Source of the DNA: Hyphomicrobiales bacterium
Lineage (GTDB): Bacteria > Pseudomonadota > Alphaproteobacteria > Rhizobiales > Rhizobiaceae
Direction: 5' to 3'
Length of the DNA stretch: 64,000 nt
Assembly (NCBI GenBank): GCA_900469445.1
Contig: UBXM01000004.1
Location: 62,001-126,000 of the forward strand
Made by a program: the position numbers and the translations under genes. Below, piece by piece: positions 8,888 through 17,406 of this stretch. Numbering within the stretch: the stretch's first letter is position 1; the number at the start of each line of letters is the position of its first letter. Under the pieces are notes generated by a model that had not been told where the DNA came from, ran no database searches, and was given only the letters and a program-made list of their open reading frames with translations.

Positions 8888-8904
8888 TTTAGAACCATTC
8901 GAAA
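8888..8904. promoter_or_regulatory. Irr box (iron control element)-like palindrome
   Basis: TTTAGAA-CCA-TTCGAAA, an inverted repeat with one mismatch from the TTTAGAA-N3-TTCTAAA pattern I associate with Irr binding in Rhizobiales. A second TTTAGAAC half-site lies 12 bp upstream. A separate perfect palindrome, AGTTGA-N4-TCAACT, is at 8955-8970. Confidence 0.5.
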
Positions 8905-9036
8905 TTTGGGCATGCGACAGCAATGCCCGTTGCGAAGTCTCATAAGGCAAGCGCAGTTGAGATTTCAACTAAAATGAGGATTCTACGCCGCGCGTGGGGT
9001 TCAAATCTATCTAACGGCAAGGAAGCGCAAGCGCCA

Positions 9037-10203
9037 ATGGCTCTGCAGAGGACATATCTCGACTGGAATGCGACCGCTCCACTGTCGGAAGCGGCGCGTC
9101 TTGCGATGATCGATGCTCTCTCCTTGCCTGGAAATGCGTCCTCCGTCCATGCCGAGGGCCGGGCTGCCCGTGCCGCAGTCGAGAAAGCGCGGCGCCAGGT
9201 GGCGGTGCTTGCCGGTGCGGAGCCTGCGCATGTGACCTTTACCAGCGGCGCGACCGAGGCTTCCAGCCACGTCCTTACGCCGGATTATCGGATGGGCAGG
9301 GCTCCGGTCACGATTTCCAGGCTTTATGTCTCCGCCATCGAGCATCCGGCAATTCGAGAAGGTGGTCGCTTCGCCACAGAACAGGTTACGGAAGTGCCGG
9401 TGACGTCGGCGGGCGTCGTGGACCTTGAGGCTCTGGAGGCGCTTCTTTCGAACCATGACCAGGCATCCGGCCTGCCGATGGTGGCGGTGATGCTGGTGAA
9501 CAACGAAACGGGCATCGTCCAGCCGGTCGCGGAAGCCGCGGCTCTCGCTCATAAATATCGCGGGCTGATGGTGGTCGATGCGGTTCAGGCGGCCGGGCGG
9601 ATCGCACTCGATATCAACGCGCTGGATGCAGATTTCCTGATCCTCTCCTCGCACAAGATCGGCGGCCCGAAAGGCGTCGGCGCACTGATTTCCCGTGGCG
9701 AAGTGCTGATGCCGAAGCCGCTGATCCGCGGCGGCGGGCAGGAGAAAGGTCACCGGTCGGGGACGGAGAATTTTCACGCGATCATAGGCTTCGGCGCGGC
9801 GGCTGAAGTGATGTCTGAGGATCTGGAAAATCGCAACGGCCGAATCGGCGCGTTTCGCGATGCGCTTGAGCGGGCAATGGTACAGGCTGCTTCGGATATC
9901 GTCATCCATGGCGCGGGCGGGCCTCGGGTCGCCAATACGATCTTCTTCACATTGCCGGGACTGAAAGCCGAAACCGGGCAGATCGCCTTTGACCTTGAAG
10001 GCATTGCGCTGTCGGCGGGATCGGCCTGCTCTTCCGGCAAGGTCGGGCAAAGCCATGTTTTGACTGCCATGGGGTTGAATTCGGATATCGGCGGCCTGCG
10101 TATTTCGCTGGGGCCGGAAACGACTGAAACAGACATCGAAAGAGCCATTACGGCCTTCGGCAAAATCGCCGGTCGGCGCAAGCTGCCCGGGCAGGCCGCA
10201 TAA
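9037..10203 (+). CDS. Cysteine desulfurase, IscS/NifS-like (class V aminotransferase fold), first suf gene
   Basis: A PLP enzyme of 388 residues that removes sulfur from cysteine and passes it on as a persulfide for Fe-S assembly. The internal aldimine Lys is in SSHKIGGPKG. The catalytic Cys is in the long mobile loop SACSSGK, the group I (NifS/IscS) signature, unlike the second desulfurase at 14374. The start at 9037 has AAGGAAG about 11 nt upstream; the frame extends 38 codons further up but crosses the promoter region. It is the first gene of the suf operon. Having a group I enzyme here and a group II SufS later in the same operon is typical of rhizobia. Two enzymes may provide redundancy or different acceptors. 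Confidence 0.9.
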   Translation: MALQRTYLDWNATAPLSEAARLAMIDALSLPGNASSVHAEGRAARAAVEKARRQVAVLAGAEPAHVTFTSGATEASSHVLTPDYRMGRAPVTISRLYVSAIEHPAIREGGRFATEQVTEVPVTSAGVVDLEALEALLSNHDQASGLPMVAVMLVNNETGIVQPVAEAAALAHKYRGLMVVDAVQAAGRIALDINALDADFLILSSHKIGGPKGVGALISRGEVLMPKPLIRGGGQEKGHRSGTENFHAIIGFGAAAEVMSEDLENRNGRIGAFRDALERAMVQAASDIVIHGAGGPRVANTIFFTLPGLKAETGQIAFDLEGIALSAGSACSSGKVGQSHVLTAMGLNSDIGGLRISLGPETTETDIERAITAFGKIAGRRKLPGQAA

Positions 10204-10241
10204 GCGGCTTTTAGAATTGGCGGAAAAGCAATTTTCTGCTT

Positions 10242-10336
10242 GCCAAAAGGTGTGAAAGTCGCCTTTTGGCGCCTACATGGGGGAGACATTGTTTTCCCCG
10301 CAAGACTGACGGAATTGCCGGAATTTGAACCGGCAA
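10242..10336 (+). other. Three successive hairpins between the first desulfurase gene and sufB
   Basis: Stem 1 is GCCAAAAGG/CCTTTTGGC (10242-10270), stem 2 is GGGGA/TCCCC (10280-10299) and stem 3 is TTGCCGG/CCGGCAA (10315-10336). The last ends 16 bp before the sufB ATG. None has a U tract, so RNA processing or mRNA stability is more likely than termination. Confidence 0.45.
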
Positions 10337-10352
10337 AATTTGGAGACTGAAG

Positions 10353-11822
10353 ATGCCTGCTGTCCAGGAAACGATCGATCAGGTCCGTGGGATCGATATC
10401 GATCAGTACAAATACGGCTTCGAGACTGTGATCGAAGTGGACAAGGCTCCGAAGGGGCTTTCTGAAGATATCATCCGCTTCATCTCGGCCAAGAAGCAGG
10501 AACCGGACTGGATGCTGGAATGGCGTCTGGACGCGTATAAGCGCTGGCTGACGATGGAAGAGCCCACATGGGCCCGTGTCGAGTATCCCAAGATCGACTT
10601 CAACGACATCTACTATTATGCCGCACCGAAGAACATCACGGGTCCGGTGTCGCTGGACGAAGTCGATCCGGAACTGCTGCGCACCTATGAAAAGCTCGGT
10701 ATTCCGCTGCGCGAGCAGGAAATCCTGGCCGGCGTGCAGACATCCAAGGTTGCTGTCGATGCCGTTTTCGATTCGGTTTCGGTCGTCACCACCTTCAAGA
10801 AGGAGTTGCAGAAGGCCGGCGTGATCTTCATGTCGATCTCCGAGGCCATCCGCGAGCATCCCGAACTGATCAAGAAATATCTCGGTTCGGTCGTGCCGAC
10901 CTCCGACAACTATTATGCGACGCTGAATGCTGCCGTCTTCACCGACGGATCGTTCGTCTTCGTGCCGAAGGGCGTTCGCTGCCCGATGGAACTGTCCACC
11001 TACTTCCGTATCAACGAGAAGAACACCGGCCAGTTCGAACGCACGCTGATCATCTGTGAGGAAGGCGCCTACGTTTCCTATCTGGAAGGCTGCACGGCGC
11101 CGCAGCGCGACGAAAACCAGCTTCATGCAGCGGTCGTCGAACTCGTGGCTCTCGACGATGCCGAGATCAAGTACTCGACCGTGCAGAACTGGTTCCCGGG
11201 CGACAAGGAAGGCAAGGGCGGCATCTACAACTTCGTCACCAAGCGTGGCGACTGCCGTGGTGCGCGTTCCAAAATCTCCTGGACCCAGGTCGAGACCGGT
11301 TCGGCGATCACCTGGAAATATCCGTCCTGCATCCTGCGCGGCGATGAAAGCCAGGGCGAGTTCTATTCGATCGCGGTTTCCAACGGTCACCAGCAGATCG
11401 ATAGCGGCACCAAGATGATCCATCTCGGCAAGAACACGTCGAGCCGCATCATCTCGAAGGGCATTTCCGCCGGCGTGTCGCAGAATACCTATCGCGGCCA
11501 GGTGTCGATCAATCGCCGGGCAGAAAATGCCCGCAACTTCACCAACTGCGATTCGCTTCTCATCGGCGACAAGTGCGGTGCCCATACCGTGCCTTACATC
11601 GAGGTGAAGAACCAGTCGGCGCAGATCGAACACGAGGCGACCACCTCGAAGATCTCCGACGACCAGAAGTTCTACGCCATGCAGCGCGGCATTCCCGAAG
11701 AAGAGGCGATCGCCCTGATCGTCAACGGCTTCGTCAAGGATGTCATCCAGCAGCTGCCGATGGAATTCGCCGTCGAAGCCCAGAAGCTGATCGGCATCTC
11801 GCTTGAGGGTAGTGTGGGGTAA
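10353..11822 (+). CDS. sufB: Fe-S cluster assembly scaffold SufB
   Basis: 489 residues, full length for SufB. It forms the SufB2C or SufBC2D scaffold on which clusters are built from sulfur delivered by SufS. The conserved C-terminal block is visible: [20 protein letters not shown] with the cysteine equivalent to E. coli Cys405, then the glutamate in [11 protein letters not shown]. The beta-helix core has the usual [19 protein letters not shown]. The Shine-Dalgarno is GGAGACTGA. The stop overlaps the start of a 74-residue ORF (TAATG), suggesting translational coupling. The protein is cytosolic. Confidence 0.98.
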   Translation: MPAVQETIDQVRGIDIDQYKYGFETVIEVDKAPKGLSEDIIRFISAKKQEPDWMLEWRLDAYKRWLTMEEPTWARVEYPKIDFNDIYYYAAPKNITGPVSLDEVDPELLRTYEKLGIPLREQEILAGVQTSKVAVDAVFDSVSVVTTFKKELQKAGVIFMSISEAIREHPELIKKYLGSVVPTSDNYYATLNAAVFTDGSFVFVPKGVRCPMELSTYFRINEKNTGQFERTLIICEEGAYVSYLEGCTAPQRDENQLHAAVVELVALDDAEIKYSTVQNWFPGDKEGKGGIYNFVTKRGDCRGARSKISWTQVETGSAITWKYPSCILRGDESQGEFYSIAVSNGHQQIDSGTKMIHLGKNTSSRIISKGISAGVSQNTYRGQVSINRRAENARNFTNCDSLLIGDKCGAHTVPYIEVKNQSAQIEHEATTSKISDDQKFYAMQRGIPEEEAIALIVNGFVKDVIQQLPMEFAVEAQKLIGISLEGSVG

Positions 11823-12046
11823 TGAACGAAAAGGTCGAGAACCTCATTCTGGAGCATCTGCGCGTTATGCGTGCCGATATCGCGTCAATCAATGACGAGA
11901 TACGCGGGATACGCAATGAAATGCGATCGATGAAACAGCATATGGCGGGGTTCATGACCCATGAGATCACCCAGGACGGAGACATTGCGGAACTGAAGCT
12001 CCGCATGGATCGCATAGAGAAGCGGCTTGAGCTGAGCGACGATTGA
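11822..12046 (+). CDS. Small coiled-coil protein encoded between sufB and sufC
   Basis: 74 residues, acidic and basic heptads throughout (VENLILEHLRVMRADIASIN, then the RNEMRSMKQHM and LKLRMDRIEKRLE regions), predicted to be an almost continuous helical coiled coil with no signal or TM segment. The start overlaps the sufB stop by one base in TAATG, so translation is probably coupled. I recognise similar short VENLILEHL proteins from rhizobial genomes but no assigned function. Its place inside the suf operon suggests a SUF accessory or adaptor role; that is inference. It is not a SufE or SufU, since it has no cysteine. Confidence 0.85.
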   Translation: MNEKVENLILEHLRVMRADIASINDEIRGIRNEMRSMKQHMAGFMTHEITQDGDIAELKLRMDRIEKRLELSDD

Positions 12047-12085
12047 GCTTGCCCGCCGCACGACGGAACATCAGAGGAAAACGAA

Positions 12086-12841
12086 ATGCTTGAGATCAAG
12101 AACCTGCACGCCCGCATCGCCGAAGATGGCACCGAGATCATTCGCGGCCTGAACCTGACCGTGAAGCCGGGCGAGATCGCCGCCATCATGGGCCCGAACG
12201 GGTCGGGCAAGTCGACATTGTCCTACATCCTGTCGGGTCGCGAGGACTATGAAGTCACCGAGGGCGACATCACCTATAACGGCGAGAGCATTCTCGAACT
12301 CGATCCGGCCGAGCGCGCCTCCAAGGGCATCTTCCTCGCCTTCCAGTATCCGGTCGAAATCCCGGGCGTCGCCACGATGCAGTTCCTCAAGGTGGCGATG
12401 AACGAGCAGCGCAAGGCGCGTGGTGAAGAAGAGCTGACGACGCCGGACTTCATGCGCCGCGTCAAGGAAGCCGCCGAAGGCCTGAAGATCGATCCGGCCA
12501 TGCTGCGCCGTCCGCTCAATGTCGGTTTCTCCGGCGGTGAAAAGAAGCGTGCCGAGATCCTGCAGATGGCGCTGCTCGAGCCGACCCTTTGCGTTCTCGA
12601 CGAAACCGATTCGGGCCTCGACATCGACGCGCTGAAGATCGTTGCCGATGGCGTCAACGCGCTGCGTTCGCCGGACCGCGCCGTGATCGTCATCACCCAC
12701 TACCAGCGCCTGCTCGACTACATCGTGCCGGATACCGTCCACGTTCTCTACAAGGGCCAGATCATCCGTTCGGGTGACAAGGAACTGGCGCAGGAACTGG
12801 AAGCGAACGGCTATGCCGACGTGATCGGGACCGCGGCCTGA
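12086..12841 (+). CDS. sufC: Fe-S cluster assembly ATPase SufC
   Basis: An ABC-type ATPase of 251 residues that drives conformational change in the SufBCD scaffold. Walker A GPNGSGKST is at residues 36-44. The Q-loop region (LAFQYPVEIPG), the signature SGGEKKR, Walker B CVLDETDSGLD and the His of VITHYQ are all present. It is cytosolic and lacks membrane segments, as expected for SufC. It lies 39 bp after the 74-residue gene and 19 bp before sufD, within one operon. The Shine-Dalgarno is AGAGGAAA. Confidence 0.98.
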   Translation: MLEIKNLHARIAEDGTEIIRGLNLTVKPGEIAAIMGPNGSGKSTLSYILSGREDYEVTEGDITYNGESILELDPAERASKGIFLAFQYPVEIPGVATMQFLKVAMNEQRKARGEEELTTPDFMRRVKEAAEGLKIDPAMLRRPLNVGFSGGEKKRAEILQMALLEPTLCVLDETDSGLDIDALKIVADGVNALRSPDRAVIVITHYQRLLDYIVPDTVHVLYKGQIIRSGDKELAQELEANGYADVIGTAA

Positions 12842-12860
12842 TACCGGGAAGGATTTTGGC

Positions 12861-14144
12861 ATGAACATCCAGACAAATCAGCCCGCGGCCAAGCTGACGG
12901 TTGCCGAAACGGCGCTCGTCGAGGCTTTCGCAGCCCAGGTCGGTGAACTGCCCGGCAACGGCGCCGTCACCGGCACCCGCGACCGGCTTCTCGACGATCT
13001 GAAAAAGGCAGGGCTTCCGACCCGCCGGATCGAATCCTGGCACTATACCGACCTGAAGAACCTGCTGCGTGCGGTGCCCGAGCGTGTCGCCGGCGCGGCG
13101 ATCGATCCGATCGGCCCGCTGGTGAAGGGATCCACGGTTCTTTCCGTCCTGCAGGGCAACGCTGATGCGACGCCCTCGATTGATGGCGTGACGATTTCGG
13201 CGTTCCGCGATCAGCTGACAGACGGTTCCGCCGTTGCGGGTCTTACCGCGCTCGACAAGGACGATGCGATCGGCCGCCTGAACGGCAGTTTCGTGCGCGA
13301 CGGCCTTGTGCTTGCCATTCCGGCAAACGCGGAGATCGAAACCCCGATCGAGCTGCAAGCGCTTCACGGCGAAGGGCAGATCCACACGCGCTTCCCGGTT
13401 TCCTTCGGCGCAGGCTCCAAGGCAACGATCGTCGAACGTCACCGGTCGGCGACCGAGGCCGCAGCGCTCGTGTCCTCGATCAGCGACATCACGCTCGAAG
13501 ATGGCGCCGAGATCACCTGGATCATCCTGCAGCAGCAGGGCCCGGCCGATACGCATCTGGCGCAGATCCGCGCCAAGCTCGGTGCGGAGGCGAAGCTTCG
13601 CCTTTACGTCGTCAATGCCGGCGGCAAGCTGGTGCGTCAGGAACTTCGCATCGAGGTTCAGGGCGAGGGGGCCGAACTGACGCTGCGCGGCGTCAACCTG
13701 CTCGGTGGCGACAGCCACACCGACGTGACGCTGGTGCTCGGCCATAATGTGCCGCATACCAACTCGACGGAAACCTTCCGCAATGTCGTGTTCGACAAGG
13801 CAAGCGGCGTCTTCCAGGGCATGATCCGGGTTGCGCCGGATGCGCAGAAGACCGACGCGAAGATGGCGTGCAACACGCTGCTGATGTCCGACGACGGCGA
13901 TTTCTCCGTCAAGCCGGAACTCGAAATCTTCGCCGACGACGTCATCTGCGGACATGGCGCCACGGTTGCCGATATCGACCGCAACCATCTCTTCTACATG
14001 ATGGCGCGCGGCGTGACCGAGAGCAAGGCGCGCGCCATGCTGGTCAACGCCTTCGTCGCCGAAATCGTCGAAGAACTGGAAGAAGAGGCGCTGGTCGAGC
14101 CGCTGGAAGAGGTGATCTCGACCTGGCTCGAAAAGCACGCCTGA
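12861..14144 (+). CDS. sufD: Fe-S cluster assembly scaffold SufD
   Basis: 427 residues, partner of SufB and SufC. The N-terminal helical domain includes the RRIESWHYTDLKNLL element typical of SufD, followed by the beta-helix core. The conserved C-terminal stretch CGHGATVADIDRNHLFYMMA carries the His used in iron entry at the SufB-SufD interface. It has the expected length and the Shine-Dalgarno sequence GGAAGGA. Its stop is followed by a 229-bp gap holding a mosaic repeat before sufS. Confidence 0.97.
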   Translation: MNIQTNQPAAKLTVAETALVEAFAAQVGELPGNGAVTGTRDRLLDDLKKAGLPTRRIESWHYTDLKNLLRAVPERVAGAAIDPIGPLVKGSTVLSVLQGNADATPSIDGVTISAFRDQLTDGSAVAGLTALDKDDAIGRLNGSFVRDGLVLAIPANAEIETPIELQALHGEGQIHTRFPVSFGAGSKATIVERHRSATEAAALVSSISDITLEDGAEITWIILQQQGPADTHLAQIRAKLGAEAKLRLYVVNAGGKLVRQELRIEVQGEGAELTLRGVNLLGGDSHTDVTLVLGHNVPHTNSTETFRNVVFDKASGVFQGMIRVAPDAQKTDAKMACNTLLMSDDGDFSVKPELEIFADDVICGHGATVADIDRNHLFYMMARGVTESKARAMLVNAFVAEIVEELEEEALVEPLEEVISTWLEKHA

Positions 14145-14179
14145 TAAAAAGATTGACGGAGGGGACGTGCCTGTCTCCT

Positions 14180-14288
14180 TCGTCATGCTCGCCCTCGGTC
14201 GGGTCTGACATGAGGATGTTTCGAGCATCTGCGACCGTTGAACCGGTTGAAACGTGATTGGATCCTCGGCACAAGGCCGAGGATGACG
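14180..14288. repeat. RIME1-like rhizobial intergenic mosaic element
   Basis: A 109-bp unit bounded by CGTCAT and ATGACG. It contains a perfect 9-bp hairpin, ATCCTCGGC/GCCGAGGAT, at its right end, a degenerate hairpin at the left end, and the central ACCGTTGAACCGGTTGAAAC. Length and layout match the rhizobium-specific RIME1 repeat (about 108 bp, two palindromes). It sits inside the suf operon between sufD and sufS. Confidence 0.75.
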
Positions 14289-14373
14289 CAGTGGACGCGG
14301 TGATGTCTGCATCTGTCCGTGACTGCAATCTCTTCGGGACTTCGCCCAGAAGCGCGATATGAAAGGGTCTGCA

Positions 14374-15618
14374 ATGGACCAGACGACACCGCTAGCCGCT
14401 TACGACGTTGAGGCCATAAGGCGGGATTTCCCGATCCTGTCGACGATGGTGCATGGCAACAAACCGCTGGTGTACCTGGATAACGGCGCTTCGGCCCAGA
14501 AGCCGCAGCAGGTGATCGATGCGATCGGCCATGCCTATTCAAGCGAATATGCCAATGTGCATCGCGGCCTTCATTTCCTTTCCAATGCCGCGACAGATGC
14601 CTATGAGGCAGCGCGTGAAAAGGTCCGCCGTTTCCTCAATGCGGGTTCGGTGGACGAGATCATCTTCACCAGCAATTCGACCTCGGCGATCAACACGGTC
14701 GCCTATGGTTACGGCATGCCGCATATCGGTGAGGGCGATGAGATCGTCATCACCATCATGGAGCACCATTCCAACATCGTGCCGTGGCATTTCATCCGCG
14801 AGCGTCAGGGCGCCAAGATCACCTGGGTGCCGGTGGATGACGATGGTGCCTTCCATATCGAGGATTTCGAAAAGGCGCTGACGGACAAGACCAAGCTCGT
14901 CGCCGTCACGCATATGTCGAATGCGCTCGGCACGGTCGTGCCGGTCAAGGATATCTGCCGCATCGCCCATGAGCGCGGCATTCCCGTCCTCGTCGACGGC
15001 AGCCAGAGCGCCGTGCATATGCCGATCGACGTGAAGGACATCGATTGCGACTGGTTCGTGATGACCGGCCACAAGCTCTATGGCCCGTCGGGGATCGGCG
15101 TGCTTTACGGCAAGACGGATCGTCTGAAGGAGATGCGGCCCTTCCAGGGCGGCGGCGAGATGATCGTCGAGGTTGCCGAGGATTTCGTCACCTATAACGA
15201 TCCGCCACATCGTTTCGAGGCCGGCACGCCGCCGATCGTGCAGGCGATCGGACTGGGATATGCGCTGGACTATATGGACAAGGTCGGACGCGCTGCGATT
15301 GCAGCTCACGAGGCCGATCTGACGGCCTACGCGACCGAGCGGCTTTCGGCGATCAACTCGCTGAGGATCATCGGCAACGCGCCCGGCAAGGGGGCGATCT
15401 TCTCCTTCGAGCTTGCCGGTATCCATGCCCATGACGTATCGATGGTGATCGACCGCCGCGGCGTTGCCGTGCGTGCCGGCACCCATTGCGCCATGCCGCT
15501 CTTGAAACGCTTTGGCGTGACATCCACATGCCGTGCATCGTTCGGCATGTATAATACCCGTGCCGAAGTCGATGCGCTGGCTGATGCGCTCGATTATGCG
15601 CGCAATTTCTTTGCCTGA
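14374..15618 (+). CDS. sufS: Cysteine desulfurase SufS (group II)
   Basis: 414 residues, PLP-dependent. It takes sulfur from cysteine to feed SufBCD, normally with help from SufE or SufU, neither of which is visible in the window. The PLP Lys is in VMTGHKLYGPSGIGVLYG. The catalytic Cys is in RAGTHCAMPLL, the short-loop group II pattern that separates it from the group I enzyme at 9037. The substrate-binding NNGASAQKP-type region is near the N-terminus (YLDNGASAQKPQ). The start at 14374 is preferred over the ATG at 14359 because GAAAGGG lies just before it. A RIME-like repeat separates it from sufD. Confidence 0.95.
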   Translation: MDQTTPLAAYDVEAIRRDFPILSTMVHGNKPLVYLDNGASAQKPQQVIDAIGHAYSSEYANVHRGLHFLSNAATDAYEAAREKVRRFLNAGSVDEIIFTSNSTSAINTVAYGYGMPHIGEGDEIVITIMEHHSNIVPWHFIRERQGAKITWVPVDDDGAFHIEDFEKALTDKTKLVAVTHMSNALGTVVPVKDICRIAHERGIPVLVDGSQSAVHMPIDVKDIDCDWFVMTGHKLYGPSGIGVLYGKTDRLKEMRPFQGGGEMIVEVAEDFVTYNDPPHRFEAGTPPIVQAIGLGYALDYMDKVGRAAIAAHEADLTAYATERLSAINSLRIIGNAPGKGAIFSFELAGIHAHDVSMVIDRRGVAVRAGTHCAMPLLKRFGVTSTCRASFGMYNTRAEVDALADALDYARNFFA

Positions 15619-15633
15619 GGATTCTTATAGGCC

Positions 15634-16008
15634 ATGGACCAAGACATACCAAAGTGGGACGCCCGCGAAGGGATCATCGAATCCGCCATTCCCGCGGACG
15701 AGCTGGAGCGCCTGTCGGATGACATCATCGCGGCGCTGAAGACCGTGTACGACCCGGAAATCCCGGCGGATATTTTCGAGCTCGGGCTGATCTACAAGAT
15801 CGACATCGAGGACGACCGGATGGTGAAGATCGCCATGACGCTGACCGCGCCCGGTTGCCCGGTTGCCGGGGAAATGCCGGGCTGGGTGGAAAATGCGGTG
15901 AGCGCGGTTCAGGGCGTATCCGGCGTCGAAGTCGAAATGACCTTCGATCCGCCATGGACGCCGGAGCGCATGTCGGAAGAAGCGCAGGTCGCGGTCGGCT
16001 GGTACTGA
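15634..16008 (+). CDS. SUF-system MIP18/DUF59 family protein (SufT-like)
   Basis: 124 residues of the MIP18 (DUF59) family, implicated in maturation of Fe-S proteins and often called SufT or YitW. The diagnostic VYDPEIPADIFELGLIY is near residue 40, and the conserved Cys lies in TLTAPGCPVAGEMP. A short N-terminal extension precedes the domain. It starts 15 bp after the sufS stop and so belongs to the same transcript. It is cytosolic, with a likely role in cluster transfer or target maturation. Confidence 0.93.
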   Translation: MDQDIPKWDAREGIIESAIPADELERLSDDIIAALKTVYDPEIPADIFELGLIYKIDIEDDRMVKIAMTLTAPGCPVAGEMPGWVENAVSAVQGVSGVEVEMTFDPPWTPERMSEEAQVAVGWY

Positions 16009-16097
16009 CCGCGGTCTTGATTGCTTAGGCTACGAAGACTAAATTGAATGTCAGAAACGCCGGGCCTTGAACCCGGTTGTGGAAGAGGAATGAGCCG

Positions 16098-16487
16098 ATG
16101 GGCTTTGCAGTGATGACCATGACCGATGCGGCGGCAGACCGCGTGAACCAGATCGTTTCCAATTCCGGTGCGGATGCCAAGGGCATACGCGTCGGGATCA
16201 AGAAGGGCGGCTGCGCCGGCATGGAATACACGATCGACCTCGTCACCGAGGCGAATGCCAAGGACGACCTGATCGAACATGGCGGTGCAAAGGTATGGAT
16301 CGAACCTTCGGCCGTGCTTTATCTTCTCGGCACCCAGATGGATTTCGAAATCACCAAGATGCGCTCGGGCTTCATCTTCGTGAACCCGAACCAGACATCG
16401 GCCTGCGGCTGCGGTGAATCGGTCGAGCTGAAGCCCGCCGATCTTGCGGCGCTCGCCAAACAGCGCGAGGCTGGCGTCAGCGCCTGA
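16098..16487 (+). CDS. sufA: A-type Fe-S carrier SufA (HesB/IscA family)
   Basis: 129 residues with the three cysteines of A-type carriers: one in KKGGCAGMEY and two in the C-terminal CGCGES. It receives clusters from SufBCD and hands them to apoproteins. I take the start at MGFAVMTMTD; the ATG at 16077 lacks better support, while GAAGAGGAA lies 8 nt before 16098. It is the last gene of the suf operon. No strong terminator follows, only a weak GCCTCAGG/CCTGGC pairing at about 16503-16530. Confidence 0.95.
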   Translation: MGFAVMTMTDAAADRVNQIVSNSGADAKGIRVGIKKGGCAGMEYTIDLVTEANAKDDLIEHGGAKVWIEPSAVLYLLGTQMDFEITKMRSGFIFVNPNQTSACGCGESVELKPADLAALAKQREAGVSA

Positions 16488-16784
16488 CGGAAGACGATTA
16501 AGCCTCAGGTTTACTATGCCTGGCCTTTAAGCGCGCTCTACTTGTATGCTTTCGTCTTTTTATTCTGGCGAGACATGTTTGTCTGATGCCAATCAGGGCA
16601 GGCAACTCTTCACACCGCTTACTCAGTCCACCGCTTAACGATGCGCGGTCATGACTTTCTTGGCACTATCCGCGAACCCAGTAACTGGGAGGCGGTGAAG
16701 GCTGAACACGTAAAATTGGATCGATCACGGTCGGCGCTGCGGTGGAATTCGGAAAGGTTTTTGTCCTCGCCGGGGGCATGACGT
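16488..16784. other. Intergenic region after the suf operon, no gene recognised
   Basis: 297 bp between sufA and a convergent lipocalin-like gene. A 46-codon open frame from about 16640 (MRGHDFLG...) lacks a ribosome site and homology. I see no RNA gene or repeat. Confidence 0.5.
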
Positions 16785-17219
16785 TCAGCCGCTTTGCGGT
16801 GCCGGCTCTCGCCGCCAGGTCACGACCGCAAACGTCGCCTCGCCCTGGCGGGGTAGGTCCAAGGGTGCGCTCGTGAGAAAAAGGCTGTCACCCGACAACT
16901 CGCAATACCTGACCTGCTCGCTCCCAACCCATGGCTCGAACCAGGCGATGTCGACGCTGGTTACGAGCCGATTGGGGGGCTCGACGCGGTAATGGCCCGA
17001 ATAGGCCAGCATGGAACGGAAGGCGGCTGCCTCATCGGCTTCGTCCGCCGGGGCTGATCGACCACCGGCCGTTATCAGCGCGAACATGCGCCCGTCTGAA
17101 CCGAAGACAACAGTTCCGGACGGCTGCTCGCCCCAGGGCCGCGTCCGCCGGCCTGTGGCGCAGTCCTCCATAAGGAAGGATTGTATGATCCATGTGCCTA
17201 CCAGATCGTCAGCGCGCAT
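16785..17219 (-). CDS. Lipocalin-like domain protein
   Basis: 144 residues matching the small cytosolic lipocalin-like family (Lipocalin_5 type). It starts with the strand LVGTWIIQSF, contains GTVVFGSDGRMFALIT, and ends with a beta-rich region and WRR. No signal peptide is seen. The function in bacteria is unknown; members may bind small hydrophobic ligands. The ATG at 17219 is favoured over the one at 17225. No neighbour shares its strand closely, so it is likely monocistronic. Confidence 0.8.
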   Translation of the reverse strand: MRADDLVGTWIIQSFLMEDCATGRRTRPWGEQPSGTVVFGSDGRMFALITAGGRSAPADEADEAAAFRSMLAYSGHYRVEPPNRLVTSVDIAWFEPWVGSEQVRYCELSGDSLFLTSAPLDLPRQGEATFAVVTWRREPAPQSG

Positions 17220-17406
17220 CCACATTCATCCTGTTCCCCGGCGCGAACCTCGACCGCCGTTCGGTCGGGTACCGGGACGCTCCCCTCAGAATGCAGGAAC
17301 GAGAGGTTCTATGCCGCCGCAATCTGCGAGCAGATAATACGCTTCGCTATCGCTCTGCTGCGCTCCGTCACCAGATGACAGCCGGCACTCGTGCAACAAG
17401 CGGTCG

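Noticed and set aside
8955-8970. RirA (IRO) box before suf
   Set aside because: The palindrome spacing is TGA-N4-TCA, not the TGA-N9-TCA expected for RirA.
9774-11633. 619-codon minus-strand frame across sufB
   Set aside because: Antisense to sufB and the end of the first desulfurase gene; no protein motif.
12762-14312. 516-codon minus-strand frame across sufD
   Set aside because: Antisense shadow of sufD.
16640-16780. 46-codon frame after the suf operon
   Set aside because: No ribosome site or homology; it ends in sequence shared with the downstream convergent gene region.
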